A stretch of DNA of 64,000 bases, from positions 1 to 64,000 of the forward strand of contig CAXTSX010000008.1 in NCBI GenBank assembly GCA_964247085.1, in the 5' to 3' direction. The position numbers and the translations under genes were made by a program. The notes under the pieces are model-generated. The model saw nothing but the letters and a program-made list of their open reading frames with translations, had not been told where the DNA came from and did no database searches. Below, one piece after another: positions 1 to 6,695 of this stretch (the stretch's first letter is position 1; each line of letters opens with the position of its first letter). The stretch is from JAAFHZ01 sp964247085 (GTDB lineage: Bacteria; Cyanobacteriota; Cyanobacteriia; Cyanobacteriales; Chamaesiphonaceae).

Positions 1-1356
1 ATCAGCAATCATTTTTTCCAGTTCTGGCAGATTGATATCATCCTGACCCTGATTTTGCAGATCCTCTAGCCGTCGCCGCGCCCGTTCCGCCACCGTCGCT
101 GTCAAAAATATTTTGACCTGAGCATCTGGGAAAACATAGGTACACATATCCCGTCCCTCAGCCACCAGGCCCCCCGCCCGTCCAATGGACTGTTGTTGCT
201 GCACTAAGGCCGTCCGTACCGCTCCCAGAGAGGCAATAATGGATACCTTGCTGGTCACTTCTAAAGTCCGAATGGCTGTACTGACATCTTGGCCATTAAT
301 CAATACCTGACTACCTTGGAGTTCAATCTGGGACTGGGCAATAATATCCGCGATTTCGGCTTCGTTGTCTAGGGCTAACTGAGATTCCAAAATTAGCCAA
401 GTTACCGCTCGATACATCGCGCCCGTGTCCAGAAACTGCAAGCCTAATTCCTGGGCGACTAACTTAGTCACGGTGGATTTTCCGGCTCCGGCTGGACCAT
501 CGATCGCAATGATCGGTAACCTTTGGGATAGCTGGATATTGTCGATGAGCCGGGTATTTCCTACCCGCACCGCGATCGCCAGCAAACCGTCCTGCTCTAC
601 TTTGTCAATAACCTGCATCGTCTGTGGATCAACCAAGGCTAAATACTCCAAGGCCATCGATGGCGCTAGTTGCTCGCGGGCAGCAGCAATCAAGCGGGCT
701 TTTTGGGACTCACCCCGCCGAAAGAGAGTTTGAGCGGCTTGTAAGCTGCGATAAATACCCGCCGCCTGGGTTTTTTCGGTGGAGCTTAAATATTGATTCC
801 GGGAACTCATCGCCAATCCCGAATCTTCGCGGACGATCGGACAGCCCACAATTTTTACTGTCATATTCAAATCGATGACTAATCGCCGGATAATGGCCAA
901 TTGCTGAGCGTCTTTTTGGCCAAAATAAGCCTTGGTTGGCTGCACAATATTCAAGAGCTTGGTGACAATGGTGGCGACCCCCGTAAAATGACCGGGGCGG
1001 GACTTGCCACACAAATTGTTGGCTAAACTCGCTGGCGGTAACACCTGACTGATTTCACCAAGAGTGCCGATCGATTCTGGAGTGGGTATAAACAAAGCAT
1101 CTACCCCGGCTTGGATACACAGCTGGCGGTCTTGCTCTAACTGCCGGGGATACTGGTCTAAATCTTCGGTGGGGGCAAATTGCAGCGGATTTACGAAAAT
1201 ACTGACCACCACCAGATCATTTTCCCGTCTGGCTCGATCGATCAAACTCCGATGCCCGGCGTGCAAAGAACCCATCGTGGGCACCAATCCTACGGTCTGG
1301 GTATTCTGAGTATTTAAATAGCAGCGCAAGCCGAGGATCGTCTGAAAAGAAAGCAT
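1..1356 (-). CDS. panC/cmk: Bifunctional pantoate--beta-alanine ligase / cytidylate kinase (PanC/Cmk), 3' end cut by window
   Basis: Two-domain cytoplasmic enzyme found fused in cyanobacteria: the N-terminal half joins pantoate and beta-alanine to make pantothenate (coenzyme A pathway), the C-terminal half phosphorylates CMP/dCMP. Reading the minus strand from ATG at 1356 gives a start MLSFQTILGL, a PanC nucleotide-binding motif GSLHAGH at about residues 29-35, the substrate region GKSRPGHFTGVAT and the QKDAQQ stretch; a kinase P-loop GPAGAGKST lies near residue 286-294, followed by LDTGAMYRA and VAEGRDMCTYVFPDA typical of CMP kinase. The frame stays open to base 1, so roughly the last 60 residues lie outside. 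panB of the same pathway sits 3.8 kb away on the other strand, so the two are not one operon. Confidence 0.95.
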   Translation of the reverse strand, partial: MLSFQTILGLRCYLNTQNTQTVGLVPTMGSLHAGHRSLIDRARRENDLVVVSIFVNPLQFAPTEDLDQYPRQLEQDRQLCIQAGVDALFIPTPESIGTLGEISQVLPPASLANNLCGKSRPGHFTGVATIVTKLLNIVQPTKAYFGQKDAQQLAIIRRLVIDLNMTVKIVGCPIVREDSGLAMSSRNQYLSSTEKTQAAGIYRSLQAAQTLFRRGESQKARLIAAAREQLAPSMALEYLALVDPQTMQVIDKVEQDGLLAIAVRVGNTRLIDNIQLSQRLPIIAIDGPAGAGKSTVTKLVAQELGLQFLDTGAMYRAVTWLILESQLALDNEAEIADIIAQSQIELQGSQVLINGQDVSTAIRTLEVTSKVSIIASLGAVRTALVQQQQSIGRAGGLVAEGRDMCTYVFPDAQVKIFLTATVAERARRRLEDLQNQGQDDINLPELEKMIAD

Positions 1357-1421
1357 GGGGAAGTTGTAACTCAATGTAATTGTCGTAAGGGCTGAGCGTG
1401 ATTGCACCTGACCCTAAACCC

Positions 1422-1916
1422 TTACACTAAGTATTTAACATACACTCGATCGCACCGGGCTGTTTCGACTCCGGTGGCAGGCAAGTAACCATTGCTTTCG
1501 TAAAGCTGAACGGCTGCAGACAATACCGTTGCGGTCTCTACCCAGATTTCTTGAAATTTTTTTTGGGCGATCGATCTCTCCAGTTCTGCTAATAAAAACC
1601 GACCTAGACCCTGCCCCCGACTGGTGGGTAACAAATACATTTTGCGAATTTCTACAGCCTGCTGGCCGCGCTCGATCGGATAGTAACCGCCACTACCCAC
1701 AATTTTACCCTGTTGTTCAACTGTCCAAAACTCGCCGCCACTCTCTAGGTAATATTTTTCAACTTCCAAAACATCTCGATCGGCTAATTCTGGCTCCCAA
1801 CCCAAGCCATATTCGGCCAAGACCGTACCAATTACGGCGGCAATAGCCTGTCGATCGGCTGGTTGCCAAGGCCGAATCAAAAAATCTTGATAAATCAACT
1901 GGTTCATCTGGTGCAT
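1422..1916 (-). CDS. GNAT-family N-acetyltransferase
   Basis: Putative acetyl-CoA-dependent acetyltransferase of 164 residues; substrate unknown. The GNAT core is visible: FLIRPWQPADRQAI at the start, a central VGSGGYYPIE strand, then the acetyl-CoA pyrophosphate loop YLLPTSRGQGLGR with the RGQGLG signature, and the C-terminal LYESNGYLP seen in many GNATs. The start may be ATG 1916 or the in-frame ATG at 1907. It lies just downstream of miaE on the same strand (14 bases apart) and may be cotranscribed with it. It resembles YjcF/TTC-type stand-alone GNATs, but nothing in the sequence fixes the acceptor. Confidence 0.85.
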   Translation of the reverse strand: MHQMNQLIYQDFLIRPWQPADRQAIAAVIGTVLAEYGLGWEPELADRDVLEVEKYYLESGGEFWTVEQQGKIVGSGGYYPIERGQQAVEIRKMYLLPTSRGQGLGRFLLAELERSIAQKKFQEIWVETATVLSAAVQLYESNGYLPATGVETARCDRVYVKYLV

Positions 1917-1930
1917 TATTCTATATTTGA

Positions 1931-2530
1931 TTAGCTGTGAATCCGGGGCTCGGGATGTAACTTTACTAACAATTCGCTTTCGATTTCAGCTAGCTCGGTT
2001 AATCGGGTTTGGACTAAAGTCCGATCGAAGTAGGTATCAGCCAATGACCAAAAAGCTCCAAAATGCCGGGCTTCCGAAGCCATCAAGCTGCGATAAAAAG
2101 CCGCTAACTTAGGATCGGGCAGATGAGCGCCCAATAGTCCGAGCCTTTCATGAGACCGAGCTTCAATCAGGCAACCCACTAACAAAGAATCGAGTAAGCG
2201 CTCCGGGCCATTCGATCGAATCTGCTTCTTTAGGCCAGCCGCATAGGGCGGAGGTGTTAATGGCGCTGGGGCAATTTGGCGATCGGCCAAAATTTTGTTA
2301 ACCTGACTGAAATGTTCCAGTTCTTCCTTGGCGATGGCTGTTAAATATTCAATCAGTTTGGGATAACTAGAATAACGAAAGATTAAATTCAGAGCATTAT
2401 TAGCTGCTTTTAACTCACAATGGGAGTGATCTAGTAAAATAATATTGATGTTGTCTAGTGCTTGATCTAACCAGGCAGAGCTGGTAGCTTGGCAAATGAA
2501 ATTAATGGTCTGATACGTGGCAATTTCCAT
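1931..2530 (-). CDS. miaE: tRNA-(ms2io6A)-hydroxylase-like protein (MiaE)
   Basis: Ferritin-like diiron hydroxylase of 199 residues that in the MiaE family hydroxylates the isopentenyl group of ms2i6A at position 37 of tRNA. Iron-binding style motifs are visible: CELKAANNALNL in helix 1, KEELEHFSQV in helix 2, EARSHERLGLL in helix 3 and SEARHFGAFW in helix 4, giving the paired ExxH pattern of diiron carboxylate proteins. Length matches the family. The GNAT gene follows closely on the same strand; the divergent phosphatase gene begins about 100 bases upstream, with a pair of short direct repeats in between. Confidence 0.88.
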   Translation of the reverse strand: MEIATYQTINFICQATSSAWLDQALDNINIILLDHSHCELKAANNALNLIFRYSSYPKLIEYLTAIAKEELEHFSQVNKILADRQIAPAPLTPPPYAAGLKKQIRSNGPERLLDSLLVGCLIEARSHERLGLLGAHLPDPKLAAFYRSLMASEARHFGAFWSLADTYFDRTLVQTRLTELAEIESELLVKLHPEPRIHS

Positions 2531-2557
2531 AAAATAAATATAACAAGCTCCAGGTAC

Positions 2558-2638
2558 CCATAGTTACCTATAATACTGAAGTATCAAACTTGGATGCTGG
2601 TACTTCAAAGTTTCAGCTTGCTCACCATAGTTACCTAT
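2558..2638. repeat. Pair of 14-bp direct repeats in a divergent promoter region
   Basis: The word CCATAGTTACCTAT occurs at 2558-2571 and again at 2625-2638, 67 bases apart, in the short gap between divergently transcribed miaE and the phosphatase gene. Each copy has ATAG/CTAT ends that form a small dyad. The second copy runs into the ATG of the phosphatase. This could be a pair of operator sites or a chance or duplication-derived repeat; no regulator is identifiable. Confidence 0.5.
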
Positions 2639-3419
2639 GTTCAACTTTTTCACTAAACCCTCGATTTCCAAACCCCCTAGAACAATTTTCAAAAACCGTC
2701 GCATCATCATTGGTGATATTCATGGCCATTACGATGGTTTGATGGAATTGTTAGAAAACGTCGAACTAGGTGATGATGATCAAGTTTATTTTCTGGGAGA
2801 TTTGATTGATCGCGGCCCCAAAAGTGCCGAAGTGGTCAAATTCTTGCGCGACAATCAATATCCTTGCTTGCTAGGTAACCACGAAGTAATGCTGCTGCGG
2901 GCTGTCCATGAAGCAGAAGACGATCGAGTTCTGAATTTCTGGCTTAAAGCTGGTGGTGATGCCACCGTAGCCAGCTATGGCTCAGAGGGAATTCTCCGAG
3001 CCGATTTGGATTGGATGGCCAGCTTACCCACCTATCTAGACTTAGGTGATGTGTGGCTAGTCCATGCTGGTGTTGATCCCTATCTGCGTCTGGATCAGCA
3101 AGGTGAGCAGCAGTTTTGCTGGATGCGCGAAAAATTTTTCAGCTCAGCCTTCCCCTATTTTGAAGACAAAATCATTGTCACGGGCCACACCATTACCTTT
3201 ACCCTCCCCGGCGTATCCCCCGGTGAATTGGCGGCGGGGGTAGGTTGGCTCAATATCGAGACCGGAGCCTACCACCGTAAGAGTGGTTGGATGACTGCTC
3301 TAGATATCAATAACAAATTGGTACATCAATACAATGTTTTCACCAAAAAGTACCGTTGTAAGAAACTAGAACACATTACTAAACAAATCGATCCCAACAA
3401 GGTGACCGCCTACAACTAA
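2637..3419 (+). CDS. Metallophosphoesterase, PP2A/Ap4A-hydrolase-like serine/threonine phosphatase
   Basis: Cytoplasmic metal-dependent phosphatase of 260 residues. The signature of the PPP superfamily is complete: GDIHGHYDG near residue 26, GDLIDRGPKS near 51, GNHEVM near 80, then HAGVDP and a late GHT. In bacteria this family contains PrpA/PrpB-type protein phosphatases and diadenosine tetraphosphatases; the sequence does not separate these. The stop codon overlaps the stop codon of the convergent M48 protease gene (3416-3419), leaving no room for a terminator between them. Confidence 0.85.
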   Translation: MFNFFTKPSISKPPRTIFKNRRIIIGDIHGHYDGLMELLENVELGDDDQVYFLGDLIDRGPKSAEVVKFLRDNQYPCLLGNHEVMLLRAVHEAEDDRVLNFWLKAGGDATVASYGSEGILRADLDWMASLPTYLDLGDVWLVHAGVDPYLRLDQQGEQQFCWMREKFFSSAFPYFEDKIIVTGHTITFTLPGVSPGELAAGVGWLNIETGAYHRKSGWMTALDINNKLVHQYNVFTKKYRCKKLEHITKQIDPNKVTAYN

Positions 3420-4318
3420 CGCAATTTCCGATAAGAATTGCCGGTTTTAGAAGTGGAATTTTTGGAACCGCCGCTACCCAAATACGCTTGAACGCGCTGC
3501 CGATAGGGAGCTGATTCTAATCCATAGGTTTGACTACGGTACCTGGTGGGAATCATGCGCTGCAAATTAGCCACTCGATCGGGTGGCGAGGGGTGAGTAC
3601 TTAAAAAAGTGGGGGGATTGCTAGCACTGCTCAGTTTGCTCATAAATGCTGGCATGGCTGAAGGGGCGTAATTTGCCTTGATCACGTTATCTAAACCTCG
3701 CTTGTCGGCATCATACTCATCGGTACGACTTTGGGGACGACGTAGCGCAAGTTCTACACCAACTTGAGCCAACTTATTTTGATCGACCCCCGCCAGCGAA
3801 CTGACCCCACTGGCAATTAGGCGCTGTTTCATCTGTTGAATACCATGACGACCGGTAATATGGCCAATTTCGTGACCAATCACACTGGCTAATTGGGCTT
3901 CATTATCAGCCATTTTCATCAAACCGCTGTTGACATAGACATAGCCGCCCATGGTCGCAAAGGCATTGATACTCTCATCGTCGATCACTTGGAAAGTGTA
4001 TTTGATGTTAGGCCGGGCACTGGTGCGCGCCAATCTTTGGCCAATACTATTTACATATGCATTGGCTTCCCGACTAGGATGTATTTTTAACTGCTGCAAA
4101 ATCTGTTGGTTCGTAGCGGCACCTAGTTGCACTTCTTGCTGATCGGAAATATTGGAAATTTGAATGATTTGAGCACCCTGCAGAATTAATTGCAGCCAAT
4201 CAGCTGCTTGTCCAGTTTGCGGGGTGAATCCCACCACAACAGCGGCCATAATAGCTGTTAGCGGAGCGTGTAGCCAGCGTTTGGGGATATTCTTGAGATA
4301 GTTGTGAAACATAAACAA
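3416..4318 (-). CDS. M48-family zinc metalloprotease, exported
   Basis: Putative membrane-quality-control protease of 300 residues related to BepA/LoiP. The first 38 residues form a signal peptide (KRWLHAPLTAIMAAVVVGFTPQTGQA, then AADW). The zinc motif HEIGH followed by ITGRH lies near residues 145-154, and a third ligand region RTDEYDADKRG follows at about 200, as in M48 enzymes. The C-terminal STHPSPPDRVANL matches the usual family end. No TPR domain follows, unlike E. coli BepA, so it is a short single-domain form. Likely acts in the periplasm. Confidence 0.88.
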   Translation of the reverse strand: MFMFHNYLKNIPKRWLHAPLTAIMAAVVVGFTPQTGQAADWLQLILQGAQIIQISNISDQQEVQLGAATNQQILQQLKIHPSREANAYVNSIGQRLARTSARPNIKYTFQVIDDESINAFATMGGYVYVNSGLMKMADNEAQLASVIGHEIGHITGRHGIQQMKQRLIASGVSSLAGVDQNKLAQVGVELALRRPQSRTDEYDADKRGLDNVIKANYAPSAMPAFMSKLSSASNPPTFLSTHPSPPDRVANLQRMIPTRYRSQTYGLESAPYRQRVQAYLGSGGSKNSTSKTGNSYRKLR

Positions 4319-4496
4319 GTTACTGATTTAGATAAATTAGGACTAGATGCTGGTAAATCAAACTTTAAAAAAGCAGACGTATCAGCCGCCAAGAAGTTGC
4401 CAGAGCAACAAACGAACTAACGGTGTTTGACAAAGGGGATGGAAAAATTGATACTGCTTACTGGTACATCTCCAGATCAGTAGCGAGAAATTAATT

Positions 4497-5117
4497 ATGT
4501 CCATTTTAGATCGGCAAGGCAGATTATTTGGGAAGATTAGTATTCTTGATCTTGGTGCAGCCTTGGTGATTATGGCGGCGGTGATCGGTATTCTGTATAT
4601 CCCGGCGGGCAGTGGTTCTGGGGCATTGTTGGGAAACAATAATGGAACTGCAGAAGTAGATGTGTTAGTGCGGGGTTTAAACGCCTTAAATCCTGATAAA
4701 ATACGCGAAAATTTTAAGCCCGGCAATAAACTTAGCTTTGTAATTCGGAATCAACCAGCGGGTTCGGTAGAAATTAAAAATGTGCGCCAACTAGAGAAAT
4801 TGATGGTAGTAACCTTGCCGGATGGGAGTGCCAAAACGATTAAAGATCCCCGCCCGGACTCTTTTGGTATGGACATGTTGATTACTGTTACTGGTCAAGG
4901 ACAAGCTACGGAAGGTGGCTTTACCTTGGGGGGGACAAAAGTAAAAATTGGTACAGCGGTAGAAATTGACCAGAAAAACTACAATTTCATGACTAGTGTT
5001 ATTGATGTGCGTTATGGTGATGCTTTGAAGGAGCCGAAAAAGGTTAGCCTTGCACCGGAGATTCCGCAAGCTCCAGAGCGAGTCAATGCCACTCAGCCTA
5101 AAGTGGCTACTCCTTAG
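4497..5117 (+). CDS. DUF4330-type cyanobacterial membrane-anchored protein
   Basis: Conserved cyanobacterial protein of 206 residues, function unknown. The N-terminus reads MSILDRQGRLFGKISILDLGA, then a hydrophobic segment at about residues 20-40 (AALVIMAAVIGILYIPAGS) that can anchor it in a membrane, and a predicted beta-rich exposed part with two repeated-looking halves (AEVDVLVRGLNAL; DMLITVTGQGQATEGGFTLGG). The C-terminus is Pro/Ala-rich. It sits between M48 protease and panB; the gap to panB is about 50 bases and carries no obvious terminator, so cotranscription is possible. Confidence 0.8.
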   Translation: MSILDRQGRLFGKISILDLGAALVIMAAVIGILYIPAGSGSGALLGNNNGTAEVDVLVRGLNALNPDKIRENFKPGNKLSFVIRNQPAGSVEIKNVRQLEKLMVVTLPDGSAKTIKDPRPDSFGMDMLITVTGQGQATEGGFTLGGTKVKIGTAVEIDQKNYNFMTSVIDVRYGDALKEPKKVSLAPEIPQAPERVNATQPKVATP

Positions 5118-5169
5118 TTTTAAGTTTGGATGTTTCGATCGATAGCACCTAGTTCACTTGGCCTTTGTG

Positions 5170-5940
5170 ATGATCACTGTTCGTCAACTCATGCAGTATA
5201 AGCAGCAACAGAAGCCCATTGTGGCTTTGACTGCTTGGGATTTTGCCATTGCTCAGATTGTCGATCGAGCGGGGATTGACCTGATTTTGGTTGGTGATTC
5301 GTTGGCGATGGTGGCTTGGGGTCACGAAAACACCTTGCCCCTGACCCTGGATGCGATGATCTATCACGCTCAGGCCGTCAAACGAGCGGTAAAAAATGCC
5401 TTGATTGTGGTGGATTTGCCTTTTTTGACCTATCAGCAAAGTATCGCGACGGCGATCAAATCGGCTGGTCGGGTACTGAAAGAAAGTGGGGCTCCCGCTG
5501 TCAAGCTGGAAGGTGGTCATCCCGCGATGGTAGAAACTGTCCAACGATTGGTACAGATTGGGATTCCGGTGATGGGACATATTGGTTTAACCCCCCAGTC
5601 GGTACACCAACTGGGCTTTCGGCAGCAGGGTAAAACTGAAGTTGACCGCCAGCGGATTTTAGCGGAAGCGATCGCCTTAGAACAAGCAGGGGCTTTCTCG
5701 ATCGTCCTGGAACATATCCCAGCTGATTTAGCCGCAACTATTACCAGCAAACTGACTATTCCGACTATCGGGATTGGTGCGGGGGCTAGTTGTGACGGCC
5801 AGGTTTTAGTCACTGCCGATCTATTGGGTTTGACCGAAAAAAGCCCGCCTTTTGCCAAAACTTATGTAGATTTACGCAGTAGCATTACCACCGCAGTACA
5901 AACCTATCAGCAAGAAGTTGTCGAGAGGATTTTTCCCTAG
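5170..5940 (+). CDS. panB: 3-methyl-2-oxobutanoate hydroxymethyltransferase (PanB)
   Basis: Converts alpha-ketoisovalerate and methylene-tetrahydrofolate to ketopantoate, the first committed step to pantothenate. Family motifs are clear: LTAWDFAIAQIVDRAGID, LVGDSLAMVAWGHENTLPLTLD with the metal-binding GDS, VDLPFLTYQ, KLEGG, GHIGLTPQSVHQLGGF-like and the metal/substrate region IGIGAGASCDGQVLV. ATG 5170 is preferred because the protein then begins MITVRQLMQYK as family members do; TTG 5158 and GTG 5167 are in-frame alternatives. The stop TAG shares its G with the GTG start of the next gene, so the two are translationally coupled. Confidence 0.95.
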   Translation: MITVRQLMQYKQQQKPIVALTAWDFAIAQIVDRAGIDLILVGDSLAMVAWGHENTLPLTLDAMIYHAQAVKRAVKNALIVVDLPFLTYQQSIATAIKSAGRVLKESGAPAVKLEGGHPAMVETVQRLVQIGIPVMGHIGLTPQSVHQLGFRQQGKTEVDRQRILAEAIALEQAGAFSIVLEHIPADLAATITSKLTIPTIGIGAGASCDGQVLVTADLLGLTEKSPPFAKTYVDLRSSITTAVQTYQQEVVERIFP

Positions 5941-6566
5941 TGGACTTGCTACCACTATTGCGACAGCAGCGAGCCATCGCCGTAATTCGAGCACCCGCCG
6001 CGCAGTTGGGTTACGAGATGGCGCAGGCGGTAGCGGCAGGTGGGATGCGACTGATTGAAATTACAGCAGATAGCGATCAACCCTGGGCGTTGATCGATCG
6101 ACTCCGCACGGCGCTACCCGATTGTGTGATCGGTACCGGCACTATTCTGAATCAAGCGGACTGGCAAAATGCGGTGAGTAGTGGGGCACAGTTTATGTTT
6201 AGTCCCCATGTAGATGTCCAACTAATTGCCCAATCTCGATCGATCGGCCTGCCAATGTTTCCAGGGGCATTATCACCTACCGAAATTGTGACCGCTTGGC
6301 AGGCCGGTGCCACCGCCGTCAAGGTCTTTCCGGTACAGGCCATGGGCGGAGTCGCCTACATTAAAGCTTTAAATGGACCCTTGGGTCATATTCCTTTGAT
6401 TCCCACGGGTGGAGTGACGGTGGCTAATGCTTGGGAATTGATTACAGCGGGATCGATCGCCGTAGGTTTGGCGGGTTCTTTGTTTCCCCAAGACCTAGTG
6501 GCTGGGGGGGATTGGTCAGGTATTACTGATTTAGCTCAGCAGTTAATGCGTTCTGTAAAATCCTGA
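5940..6566 (+). CDS. eda: KHG/KDPG aldolase (2-dehydro-3-deoxy-phosphogluconate aldolase)
   Basis: Class I aldolase of 208 residues that splits KDPG (Entner-Doudoroff pathway) or KHG. The fold signature is present: IAVIRAP near the N-terminus, LIEIT with the catalytic Glu, GTGTI, SPHVD, PMFPGALSPTEI and the Schiff-base lysine in AVKVFPVQAMGG, then PTGGV in the phosphate loop. Start is GTG 5940, overlapping the panB stop by one base. Pairing with panB is an operon link rather than a pathway link, although KHG/KDPG aldolases act on related 2-oxo acids. Confidence 0.92.
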   Translation: MDLLPLLRQQRAIAVIRAPAAQLGYEMAQAVAAGGMRLIEITADSDQPWALIDRLRTALPDCVIGTGTILNQADWQNAVSSGAQFMFSPHVDVQLIAQSRSIGLPMFPGALSPTEIVTAWQAGATAVKVFPVQAMGGVAYIKALNGPLGHIPLIPTGGVTVANAWELITAGSIAVGLAGSLFPQDLVAGGDWSGITDLAQQLMRSVKS

Positions 6567-6695
6567 CATCAGCACCACATTCAGATCACACCATGTATTT
6601 TCGGGAAAGGTTAACTTTGGCTATCATCCTTGATTAGTCTGTGTTTCAGCCTAGTTGCGGATAGTCCTGCCAGCTAATATCCCCCGATTTCCCCG

